Assembly: GCA_900549155.1 (NCBI GenBank)
Contig: URNF01000086.1
Location: forward strand, 1-9,209
Reading direction: 5' to 3'
DNA: 9,209 nt
Source of the DNA: an uncultured Oscillospiraceae bacterium
Lineage (GTDB): Bacteria > Bacillota > Clostridia > Oscillospirales > Acutalibacteraceae
The first letter of the stretch is position 1; each line of letters opens with the position of its first letter. The translations under genes were made by a program, and so were the position numbers. Below, piece after piece: positions 1 through 5,442 of the stretch. Under the pieces are notes generated by a model. The model was not told the DNA's origin and did not search any database. It saw only the letters and a list, made by a program, of their open reading frames with translations.

Positions 1-286
1 GGCGGTGAAAACAGTGGAAAAGTCTGCAAACCCGCTCCCCGCCTTGCCTGCCTGCCGCTTTCCCGTCGGGGAAAAACGGTGGGAAAAATCTGAAAAAGTG
101 AAAAGTCTTTTTGTTTTCCACCGCCGTGTGGAAGGTTGCGGAAATTTTGGGGAAAAGCTGTGAAAAAAAGCGGTCGGTTTTTGAAAACTTCGGTCGCTTT
201 TTCGGTGGAAAGGCGGTGAAAGGTCGGTGCAAAGGCTGCGCAAAAACGGTGGAAACCGCAAAACGCGCGCTTTCCCGTTCGCCGTT

Positions 287-295
287 TGTGGAAAA
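287..295 (+). promoter_or_regulatory. DnaA-box-like site TGTGGAAAA
   Basis: This is one of the two best DnaA-box matches in the 1-353 cluster (8 of 9 against TGTGNATAA). The identical nonamer, in opposite orientation, occurs upstream of the dnaA promoter at 1793-1801, which supports it as the form used by this lineage. It is the strong box nearest to the AT-rich tract at 324-350. Confidence 0.5.
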
Positions 296-323
296 GGGGA
301 AAGTTTTGACGGGAAAAATGCAC

Positions 324-350
324 TACATAATAAAGGTATAAAATATATAT
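324..350. other. AT-rich tract, candidate DNA unwinding element
   Basis: A 27-base stretch made almost only of A and T sits between the DnaA-box-like cluster and the hairpin that follows dnaA. It contrasts sharply with the GC-rich surroundings. It could be the duplex unwinding element of the origin, or merely the AT-rich tail of the dnaA terminator, since it directly follows that hairpin on the minus strand. Confidence 0.4.
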
Positions 351-380
351 GTGGCATCCCGATGACTCGGGATGCACATA
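348..380 (-). terminator. Hairpin downstream of dnaA, probable terminator
   Basis: A nine-base stem GCATCCCGA (354-362) pairs with TCGGGATGC (367-375) across a TGAC loop. With one bulged G the stem extends by about five more pairs. It lies three bases beyond the dnaA stop codon. On the minus strand it is followed by an A/T-rich run (ATATATATTTTATA) rather than a clean T-tract, so termination may be imperfect. Confidence 0.6.
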
Positions 381-383
381 CGG

Positions 384-1709
384 TCAGCCTTCGCTGATGT
401 TTTTGATGATATCGTTGACGGTGTTTTTGAACACGGAATCCTTTTCCATGCGCTCCTCCACCTTGCGGATGGCATAGACGATGGTGGAGTGATCCCTTGC
501 GCCGAACTCGTCGCCGATGGACTGCATGGGCAGACCCGTGACGTTGCGCATGACATATTCCGCCACCTGCCGCGCCTGCGAAATGGGGGCGCTGCGCTTT
601 TGCGAGCGGATGTCCTCGGGCTTCACCATCATGCTGCGCGCCACCTCGGAAATGATCCGATCGACCGTCACGGTCACCGGCTGGTTGTCGTTGCGGATGT
701 CGCGGATGGCATTCTGTGCGGTGAGCACCGACAGCTTTTCACCCTTGAGCATATATTGCGCTTTCATGTTCTTAACAACGCCTTCCAGCTGCCGCACGTT
801 GCTTTTGAGCTGACCGGCAATATATTCGGCGATGTCGTCGGAGATCGGAATGTCGAGCGACTCCGCCTTGCGGCGGATGATGGCAATACGGGTCTCCAAA
901 TCCGGCGGCTGAATGTCCGCCATGAGTCCCATCTCGAAACGATTGCGCAATCTGTCCGAAAGCGTTGCGATCTCCTTCGGCGGACGGTCGGACGTCAGGA
1001 TGATCTGTTTATTGTTGGAATGTAAGAAATCAAACGTGTGGAAGAATTCTTCCTGTGTGCTTTCCTTGCCCGCAAGGAACTGTATGTCGTCCACCAGCAG
1101 CACGTCCACCTGACGGTATTTGGCGCGCAGATCGGCGGTCGTGTGCTTCTGAATGGCTTCGATGATTTCGTTGGTCATCGTTTCCGCCTTGGTGTAGAAG
1201 ATCTTGGCGGCGGGCATATTTTTGCGGATCTCGTTGCAGATGGCATAGAGAAGATGCGTTTTGCCCAGTCCCGAGCCGCCGTAGATGAACAGCGGGTTAT
1301 ACTGCACGGCGGGCTTTGTCGCCACCGCCTGCGACGCGGCATAGGCAAATTTGTTTGACGAGCCGACAATGAAGTTGTCAAAGGTGAAATTCGCCTCAAA
1401 GCTCACGGCCGTTTCCGGTGCCGCCGGCGTTTCCTGCTTGGTTTCCACGGCAGGCACTTCTCTTGCTATGATTTTGAGCCCCAGCGGAATACCCAAAACG
1501 TGCTGAAACGCGTTCATGATGCGCTCGGCGTAATTCTCCAGAATAATACGGCGCTGATAGTTCGTGTTGACATAGACCACCATCTCACCGTCCTTGATGG
1601 CATACGGCTCGATGCCCGCGATCCACACGTCAAAAACCACCTGCGGCATTCCGTCGACCGTCCGCAGATAGCGCTCGACGCCTTCCCATACTTCCTTTAT
1701 GGATTCCAT
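384..1709 (-). CDS. dnaA: Chromosomal replication initiator protein DnaA
   Basis: DnaA is the AAA+ ATPase that binds DnaA boxes, melts oriC and loads the replicative helicase; it also acts as a transcription factor. The 441-residue product has the full family layout. An N-terminal helicase-interaction domain (about 1-80) is followed by a short linker (about 82-105) and the AAA+ core. The core carries Walker A GGSGLGKTH (144-152), Walker B VDVLLVDDIQF (201-211), sensor 1 around ILTSDRPPKE (237-246), an arginine finger in LRNRFEMG (R257) and a sensor 2 arginine in RQLEG (R306). The C-terminal DNA-binding domain has the signature GARDHSTIVYAIRKVEER (403-420). The ATG at 1709 is supported by GAGGAG (1721-1726). 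It is divergent from rpmH, the canonical arrangement. The linker (domain II) is short, as is usual in Clostridia. Confidence 0.98.
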   Translation of the reverse strand: MESIKEVWEGVERYLRTVDGMPQVVFDVWIAGIEPYAIKDGEMVVYVNTNYQRRIILENYAERIMNAFQHVLGIPLGLKIIAREVPAVETKQETPAAPETAVSFEANFTFDNFIVGSSNKFAYAASQAVATKPAVQYNPLFIYGGSGLGKTHLLYAICNEIRKNMPAAKIFYTKAETMTNEIIEAIQKHTTADLRAKYRQVDVLLVDDIQFLAGKESTQEEFFHTFDFLHSNNKQIILTSDRPPKEIATLSDRLRNRFEMGLMADIQPPDLETRIAIIRRKAESLDIPISDDIAEYIAGQLKSNVRQLEGVVKNMKAQYMLKGEKLSVLTAQNAIRDIRNDNQPVTVTVDRIISEVARSMMVKPEDIRSQKRSAPISQARQVAEYVMRNVTGLPMQSIGDEFGARDHSTIVYAIRKVEERMEKDSVFKNTVNDIIKNISEG

Positions 1710-1759
1710 ACGTATAAAAACTCCTCATTCACCCGAAAGGCATAAATATCTATACTACT

Positions 1760-1788
1760 ATTGTAGCATGAAACCCGAAAAATTTCAA
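1760..1788 (-). promoter_or_regulatory. dnaA promoter (TTGAAA - 17 bp - extended -10 TGC-TACAAT)
   Basis: Read on the minus strand, TTGAAA (1788-1783) is followed after exactly 17 bp by TACAAT (1765-1760), preceded by TGC to make an extended -10. Transcription would start about 45 bp before the dnaA ATG. A DnaA-box-like nonamer lies five bases upstream of the -35, so DnaA could repress or tune its own promoter. Confidence 0.7.
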
Positions 1789-1792
1789 ACAC

Positions 1793-1801
1793 TTTTCCAC
1801 A
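1793..1801 (-). promoter_or_regulatory. DnaA-box-like site upstream of the dnaA promoter
   Basis: TTTTCCACA (minus strand TGTGGAAAA) matches the DnaA box TTATNCACA at 8 of 9 positions. It equals the best site in the 1-353 cluster. Its place next to the dnaA -35 suggests autoregulation. With the boxes downstream of dnaA it would form a bipartite origin as in Bacillus subtilis (family knowledge). Confidence 0.55.
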
Positions 1802-1841
1802 ATTTTTCGGGGAAAAGAGAAAAAAACGGAAAGAAAAAAAC

Positions 1842-1871
1842 TTGACTTTTGTATGAGGGTTAGTATATAAT
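1842..1871 (+). promoter_or_regulatory. rpmH operon promoter (TTGACT - 18 bp - TATAAT)
   Basis: A near-consensus sigma-A promoter has -35 TTGACT (1842-1847) and a perfect -10 TATAAT (1866-1871) with an 18-bp spacer. An A-rich tract (1818-1840) lies just upstream and could act as an UP-like element. It drives rpmH, and by read-through the rnpA-yidD-yidC-jag genes, with a leader of about 70 bases. The leader contains a small CCGCA/TGCGG hairpin at 1901-1915. Confidence 0.85.
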
Positions 1872-1947
1872 AGGTCTTTGCAAGGTTTAGGTGATTGTCG
1901 CCGCAAAATTTGCGGTGTTCAGACGGATCTCGAAAGGAGGACGAAAC

Positions 1948-2082
1948 ATGCTTCGTACCTATCAGCCGAAGAAACGGCATCGCAAAATGGAACATGGTTT
2001 CCGCAAAAGAATGTCTACTGCGAACGGCCGCAAGGTGCTTGCCCGCAGAAGAGCAAGAGGCAGAAAGCAGCTCAGCTACTGA
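1948..2082 (+). CDS. rpmH: 50S ribosomal protein L34
   Basis: L34 is a small basic protein of the large ribosomal subunit. The 44-residue product begins MLRTYQPKKRHRK and contains the family hallmark HGFRKRMSTANGRKVLARRR. Its length is typical for L34, and Arg and Lys are spread throughout. The ATG at 1948 is set by an excellent AAAGGAGG (1933-1940). The in-frame extension upstream to 1891 is non-coding leader. The gene is first in the operon, divergent from dnaA, and is followed by an intrinsic terminator that should make it more strongly expressed than rnpA. Confidence 0.98.
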   Translation: MLRTYQPKKRHRKMEHGFRKRMSTANGRKVLARRRARGRKQLSY

Positions 2083-2100
2083 GATTGCCGACGTCAAAGC

Positions 2101-2129
2101 AAAAGGCCACTGTTAAGTGGTCTTTTTTT
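2101..2129 (+). terminator. Intrinsic terminator/attenuator between rpmH and rnpA
   Basis: AGGCCACT (2104-2111) pairs with AGTGGTCT (2116-2123) with one G-U pair and a GTTA loop. The downstream arm runs into seven Ts (2123-2129), and flanking A/T pairs lengthen the stem. The rnpA ribosome binding site begins five bases later. No promoter is visible between this element and rnpA, so downstream genes probably depend on read-through. Confidence 0.8.
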
Positions 2130-2147
2130 GCACAAGGAGGACTTTGC

Positions 2148-2483
2148 GTGAAGGAAACGGTGCTGCGGGAAAATAAGGATTTTCGCACGCTCTATTATCG
2201 CGGCGCATCCTGGGTTCAGCCGGAGCTGATCGTTTTCGCGCGCAAAAACCGCCTTTCCTATACCCGCACCGGCATCACCACCGGCAAAAAGGTCGGAAAG
2301 GCACACCGCCGCTCCCGCTGTCGGCGGGTCATCCGCGCGGCATACAGGGCGCTTGCCCCCGCAGTGAAGCCGGGCTATGACCTGGTGTTCGTCGCCAGGG
2401 CAAAGACCGCGTTTGTCAAAAGCACAGAGCTTGAAAAAACGATGGAGCGCGCTTTGAGAAAGCTCGGCGTGATGCAGACATGA
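2148..2483 (+). CDS. rnpA: Ribonuclease P protein component
   Basis: RnpA is the protein cofactor that helps RNase P RNA bind and cleave precursor-tRNA 5' leaders. The product is 111 residues, basic, and has the expected core. An aromatic N-terminal segment (about DFRTLYYRGA, 11-20) precedes the arginine-rich helix KVGKAHRRSRCRRVIRAAYR (48-67), which corresponds to the family 'RNR' motif. Here the central Asn is replaced by Ser (RSR). The C-terminal GYDLVFVAR strand is also typical. I chose the GTG at 2148 because AAGGAGG (2134-2140) sits seven bases upstream and the protein begins as RnpA homologues do. The longer reading frame back to 1878 overlaps rpmH and lacks support. The stop overlaps the yidD start as ATGA. 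Confidence 0.95.
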   Translation: MKETVLRENKDFRTLYYRGASWVQPELIVFARKNRLSYTRTGITTGKKVGKAHRRSRCRRVIRAAYRALAPAVKPGYDLVFVARAKTAFVKSTELEKTMERALRKLGVMQT

Positions 2484-2710
2484 AACGGCTGTTTGTTGCG
2501 CTCATCCGGTTTTATCAGCGGGCGATCTCCCCGAAGCATCCCCCATCGTGTCGCTTTGTGCCCACCTGCTCCGCCTATGCGATCGAGGCGATCGAACGCT
2601 TCGGCGCTTTGCGCGGCGGCGCACTGGCCCTGTGGCGCATTCTGCGCTGCAATCCCTTTTGCAAGGGCGGGTATGATCCCGTTCCGGAGAAAAAACAAAA
2701 ACACCACTGA
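2480..2710 (+). CDS. yidD: Membrane protein insertion efficiency factor YidD
   Basis: YidD is a small membrane-associated protein thought to assist YidC-dependent insertion of inner-membrane proteins. The 76-residue product shows the whole family pattern. An N-terminal amphipathic segment (LFVALIRFYQRAISP, 4-18) is followed by the Cys signature SCRFVPTCSAYAIEAIERFG (23-42). Then come the RILRCNPFCKGGYDPVP block (53-69) and a short basic, His-ending tail. Conserved cysteines are at 24, 30, 57 and 61. The ATG overlaps the rnpA stop (ATGA), implying translational coupling. Position between rnpA and yidC is the standard bacterial order. Confidence 0.95.
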   Translation: MKRLFVALIRFYQRAISPKHPPSCRFVPTCSAYAIEAIERFGALRGGALALWRILRCNPFCKGGYDPVPEKKQKHH

Positions 2711-2759
2711 TCGGACACCCCCACCCGTCTCTTATCTCCGGAGACCCCACCGTCCGATT
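2709..2759 (+). other. Nested stem-loop in the yidD-yidC intergenic region
   Basis: An outer stem forms between GATCGGAC (2709-2716) and GTCCGATT (2752-2759), with one G-U pair. It encloses an inner stem GTCTC (2727-2731) with GAGAC (2741-2745), or the alternative palindrome TCTCCGGAGA (2735-2744). C-rich single strands (ACCCCCACCC and CCCACC) separate the stems. There is no T-run, so it is not a terminator. It lies about ten bases before the yidC ribosome binding site AAGGAGG (2769-2775). It may be an RNA processing, stability or translation-control element; the function is unknown. Confidence 0.5.
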
Positions 2760-2782
2760 CTCGTAAAAAAGGAGGCTAAAAA

Positions 2783-3937
2783 ATGGGTATATTCAGCATT
2801 TTCGCAAAACCGCTCGGCTGGCTGATGTCGGTGATGTACAGCTGGATCGGCAGCTATTTTCTGACGATTTTGCTGTTCACGCTGCTCATCCGTCTGCTCA
2901 TGTTCCCGCTGTTTCTGCATCAGCAGAAGACCTCTGCCGACCGCGCAAAGCTGGCGCCGCGGCTGGAGCGGCTGCAGAAAAAATATGCAAAGGACCCGAA
3001 AAAGCTGCAGGAAAAGCAGATGGAGCTGTATCAGAAGGAAGGCGTGAAGATGACCGCCGGCTGTCTGCCGTCCATCATCACCATGCTCATCCTTTTCAGC
3101 GTTATCGCGGTGATCTATAAGCCGCTTTCCTATCTGCACAAAATTCCCGACGCCGCCATCAATGCATCCACGACGGCGCTCACCGAAATGAAAAACGATG
3201 CCGGCGAAGCCATCATCAAGAAAAACGAGCTTTCCGGCTATTATAACGAGCTGGGACTTCTGCGCTATGCGACGCAGTATCCCGAGGTCATCAAGGGCGC
3301 GCTCACCAAGGCGGCAACCGAGGATGCCTCTGTCGGCAACCCCGACGAGCTGTATACCGAAATCCTGGAGGTCAAGGAAGAATTCCAGTTCTTCGGTGTT
3401 TCGTTCCTCGACCTGCCGTGGCAGGGAGGCAAGTTCAACTGGCTGTGGCTGGTTGCTATTTTGTCCGGCGTGACCGCGCTCGGCACCAGCCTTTTGTCCA
3501 TGCACTACACGAAAAGCTCCATGCCGCAGCAGCCGGGACAGGGCTGCTCCATGAATGCGATGATGTATGTGATGCCGCTGTTTTCGCTGGTCATTTCGTT
3601 CGGCGTGCCCGCGGGCGTCGGCATTTACTGGATCTTCTCCAACCTGCTTGCCATGGTGCAGACGGTCGTGGTGAATCAGATCTATAACCCCGCGAAGATC
3701 CGCGCCCAGGCGGAGATCGAATATGAGGAGCGCCGCCGCCGCAAAAAAGAGGACAAGGAACGCCTGAAGGAAGCGCGCATCCGCGAGCAGCAGGCATGGC
3801 AGAAAGCGCAAAACGAAGAAGCACAGAAAAAGAAAAACCCGCAAAAGCCGCAGCAGACGCCGACATTGCCGGTGGAGACCGCAGCACTGCGTGAGGACGA
3901 AGCCGAAAGCGGCGAGGAGGAAACGGACAATGGCTAA
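2783..3937 (+). CDS. yidC: Membrane protein insertase YidC/Oxa1 family
   Basis: YidC inserts and folds inner-membrane proteins, alone or with SecYEG. The 384-residue product matches the Gram-positive Oxa1 core. TM1 (about 24-46, YFLTILLFTLLIRLLMFPLF) carries the groove arginine R37. A basic coiled-coil loop (about 49-88) follows, then TM2 (about 94-116). A long extracellular insertion (about 118-212) precedes TM3 (about 219-240) and a C-terminal pair (about 258-300) ending in VVVNQIYNP. Residues 304-384 form a charged cytoplasmic tail: first Arg/Lys/Glu-rich and helical, then Pro/Gln, then acidic. No lipoprotein signal is seen, unlike Bacillus SpoIIIJ. The ATG at 2783 follows AAGGAGG (2769-2775). 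The end overlaps jag by eight bases. Confidence 0.96.
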   Translation: MGIFSIFAKPLGWLMSVMYSWIGSYFLTILLFTLLIRLLMFPLFLHQQKTSADRAKLAPRLERLQKKYAKDPKKLQEKQMELYQKEGVKMTAGCLPSIITMLILFSVIAVIYKPLSYLHKIPDAAINASTTALTEMKNDAGEAIIKKNELSGYYNELGLLRYATQYPEVIKGALTKAATEDASVGNPDELYTEILEVKEEFQFFGVSFLDLPWQGGKFNWLWLVAILSGVTALGTSLLSMHYTKSSMPQQPGQGCSMNAMMYVMPLFSLVISFGVPAGVGIYWIFSNLLAMVQTVVVNQIYNPAKIRAQAEIEYEERRRRKKEDKERLKEARIREQQAWQKAQNEEAQKKKNPQKPQQTPTLPVETAALREDEAESGEEETDNG

Positions 3938-4868
3938 GGAACTGATCATGAAAGCGGCAACCGTGGAGCAGGCAAAAGCGAAGATCGCCGCTGCTTTCGG
4001 TGTCGAAGAAGAAAAAATCACCTTTGAGGTGCTGCAGCAGCCGCAGAAAAAGACGTTCGGTCTTTTCGGCGGTGCAGACGCCGAGGTGCGCGGCACGCTG
4101 AAAGAGAACGATCCCGCCGAGGCGGCGAAGGCGTTTCTTCTGAAGGTGCTGGAGAGAATGGGCGTTGTCGGTGCAACCGTGAACGTCCGTGTGGAAAATG
4201 AGACCTGCGTGCTTGCCATCGAGGGCGAGGATCTCGGCTTCATCATCGGCAGACGCGGTGAAACGCTGGACGCGCTGCAGTATCTCACGGGGCTTGTCGC
4301 CAACCGTGTGGACAGCAGCTACTATCGTATCAACATCGACATCGGCAACTATCGTGAGAAACGGGAGCAGACGCTGGTGTCGCTGGCAAAGCGCATCGGT
4401 GAGAAAGCCGCAAAGACCGGCAGACGCACCTCGCTGGAGCCGATGAACCCCTATGAGCGCCGCATCATTCACACGGCGGTGCAGGAGATCGAGGGCGCGA
4501 CCTCGTGGAGCGTCGGCAGCGATGCCGCGCGCCATGTCGTGATCGGCCCGTCCGACGATAACCCGATGAAGAACAACAGCCGTCCCCGTCGCCGTCGCGG
4601 CGGCAACGGCGGCAACCGTTCGAACGGTGAAAACCGTGCGCGCCGCTCCGAGGGCGAGCGCACCGTCGGTGCAGCGCCCGAGCACATCGAGCGCCCCGTG
4701 CGCCGCGAGCGCACCCCGCGTGACGCGGATGTGGTCGCGCCCAACCGCCCCGTGCGGCAGTTCGTCCCCCGCAGCAATCCGCTGCCGATGGCGGACGGCG
4801 CCACCCCGCAAAAGACCGAGTCCGAGCGTGAAAAATCCGCCTCGCTCTACGGCCGCATTGATCTGTAA
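3930..4868 (+). CDS. jag: Jag/KhpB (EloR) RNA-binding protein with KH and R3H domains
   Basis: Jag (KhpB/EloR) is a cytoplasmic RNA-binding regulator linked in Gram-positives to cell elongation and sporulation. The 312-residue product has a Jag-N domain (1-57, with KKTFGLFGGADAEV at 40-53). A type II KH domain follows, with GRRG at 107-110 in FIIGRRGETLDALQYL, then an R3H domain with R177-x3-H181 in NPYERRIIHTA (173-183). The last ~100 residues (211-312) form an Arg/Gly/Asn/Pro-rich disordered extension absent from the roughly 200-residue Bacillus protein; it ends in SLYGRIDL. The ATG at 3930 is chosen because GAGGAGG (3914-3920) is nine bases upstream; it overlaps the yidC end, so the two are probably translationally coupled. 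A terminator follows directly. Confidence 0.95.
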   Translation: MAKELIMKAATVEQAKAKIAAAFGVEEEKITFEVLQQPQKKTFGLFGGADAEVRGTLKENDPAEAAKAFLLKVLERMGVVGATVNVRVENETCVLAIEGEDLGFIIGRRGETLDALQYLTGLVANRVDSSYYRINIDIGNYREKREQTLVSLAKRIGEKAAKTGRRTSLEPMNPYERRIIHTAVQEIEGATSWSVGSDAARHVVIGPSDDNPMKNNSRPRRRRGGNGGNRSNGENRARRSEGERTVGAAPEHIERPVRRERTPRDADVVAPNRPVRQFVPRSNPLPMADGATPQKTESEREKSASLYGRIDL

Positions 4869-4874
4869 CAGCAC

Positions 4875-4914
4875 AAAAAAAAAGACCGACTGGAATTTTC
4901 AGTCGGTCTTTTTT
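4875..4914. terminator. Bidirectional intrinsic terminator after jag and the SLOG gene
   Basis: GACCGACTG (4884-4892) pairs with CAGTCGGTC (4900-4908) across a short A/T-rich loop. It is flanked by nine As on the left and six Ts on the right, so it works in both directions. It ends the yidC-jag transcript on the plus strand and the converging SLOG gene on the minus strand, whose stop codon touches its edge. Confidence 0.9.
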
Positions 4915-5273
4915 CATGGTGTGTCGTCTGTTTCTTCCAGCATTTCCGCCGTGACGATATGTACCGGCTTTTGTGCCTTTTTGCACGCGTCGATGACAAA
5001 GGCGCTGCCGCGGGACGTTTCGTCCCAAAACACCAGCACCTCGTCCGCATAGTCGACGATCTGCAGGTTGCGCTTGAGAGGTGCGCCGCGTCCGAAGCGC
5101 TCATAGTCCGGCAGAAATTCCGTCAGCGGAATTTGCCGCTCCTCGGCAAACGCCGCCGCGCAGCGGTCGATGCCCAAAGCGCCGCCCGAAACGATCTCCG
5201 AAACGTTTGCGGGCACAAAACGCTCCAGGTGCCGCACCGTCAGTGTGCGCGAGCCGACAATGGCAAGCTTCAT
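4914..5273 (-). CDS. Small SLOG-superfamily protein (YspA/DUF2493-like)
   Basis: SLOG proteins have a Rossmann-like fold and are thought to bind nucleotides or nucleotide-derived ligands; the function of this small family is not established. The 119-residue product has the expected pieces. These are an N-terminal strand with MKLAIVGSRTL (GSR at 7-9), the glycine-rich turn SGGALGID (29-36), a mid-segment PDYERFGRGAPLKRN (55-69), a strand with D78, and FWDETSRGS (82-90). I chose the ATG at 5273 because GGGGGAG (5279-5285) is five bases away and the Rossmann strand begins immediately. An upstream in-frame extension to 5453 runs through the promoter and the divergent gene. It is divergent from a small XRE regulator with a shared palindromic region, so that regulator probably controls it. 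Confidence 0.88.
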   Translation of the reverse strand: MKLAIVGSRTLTVRHLERFVPANVSEIVSGGALGIDRCAAAFAEERQIPLTEFLPDYERFGRGAPLKRNLQIVDYADEVLVFWDETSRGSAFVIDACKKAQKPVHIVTAEMLEETDDTP

Positions 5274-5314
5274 GATGACTCCCCCTTTTTTATTCTTTTC
5301 CCCATCTGTTATAT

Positions 5315-5344
5315 AGTATAGCACAAACCGATAGATATACGCAA
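5315..5344 (-). promoter_or_regulatory. Promoter of the SLOG gene (TTGCGT - 18 bp - extended -10 TGC-TATACT)
   Basis: On the minus strand TATACT (5320-5315) is preceded by TGC, giving a good extended -10. A partial -35 TTGCGT (5344-5339) lies 18 bp upstream and falls inside the palindromic element at 5336-5357. Binding there would block RNA polymerase. Confidence 0.65.
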
Positions 5345-5357
5345 GTGCGTATACGCA
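5336..5357. promoter_or_regulatory. Candidate operator: three alternating TGCGTA half-sites
   Basis: TATACGCA (5336-5343) and TGCGTATA (5346-5353) form a perfect 8-2-8 inverted repeat. The second arm also belongs to a perfect 12-bp palindrome, TGCGTATACGCA (5346-5357). There are thus three half-sites in alternating orientation. The element covers the SLOG-gene -35 and the place where a -35 for the divergent XRE gene would be. It is a likely binding site for the adjacent XRE regulator (inference). Confidence 0.6.
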
Positions 5358-5373
5358 TCCGCGAAAATTTGGG

Positions 5374-5379
5374 TACAAT
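5374..5379 (+). promoter_or_regulatory. Candidate -10 of the first XRE gene (TACAAT)
   Basis: TACAAT at 5374-5379 is a good -10 hexamer, but the sequence 16-18 bp upstream lies in the palindromic element and does not resemble TTGACA. If used, transcription would start near 5386. That would leave the ATG at 5392 without a transcribed ribosome binding site and favour the start at 5443. Confidence 0.4.
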
Positions 5380-5442
5380 AAAGGGAGCGAAATGCAATTT
5401 AGGCGGAAGGAACGCCCCGTTTGGGGCTTTGACGGTGATGTC

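Larger units (their letters stand above)
1..353. other. oriC: Putative oriC, dnaA-downstream part: DnaA-box-like cluster plus AT-rich stretch
   Basis: This gene-free stretch lies immediately downstream of dnaA, where Firmicutes commonly place an origin before dnaN. It is packed with GTGGAAA/GTGAAA-type repeats. The closest to the DnaA box TGTGNATAA are TGTGGAAAA at 287-295 and TGTGAAAAA at 159-167 (each 8 of 9), AGTGGAAAA at 13-21, and TTTTCCACC (opposite orientation) at 114-122. Weaker relatives sit at 127-135, 205-213 and 248-256. An AT-rich tract at 324-350 could be the unwinding element. No dnaN or other gene is visible up to the left edge. The oriC assignment is inference from position and motif density; individual boxes are degenerate. 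Confidence 0.6.

Noticed and set aside
111..341. A 76-codon plus-strand reading frame inside the origin region
   Set aside because: It starts at a TTG with no ribosome binding site, its translation mirrors the GTGGAAA repeats, and it resembles no protein family.
372..1025. A 217-codon plus-strand frame opposite dnaA
   Set aside because: It is a mirror of the GC-rich dnaA codons, with a His/Asp/Arg-rich translation and no ribosome binding site.
2732..4303. A 523-codon minus-strand frame opposite yidC and jag
   Set aside because: Long antisense frames are common in GC-rich genes; it is low in recognisable motifs, while the plus strand encodes two clear conserved proteins.
3591..4874. A 427-codon minus-strand frame opposite the yidC end and jag
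   Set aside because: Its composition is biased to Arg, His and Ala, it is antisense to jag and its terminator, and it has no start signal.
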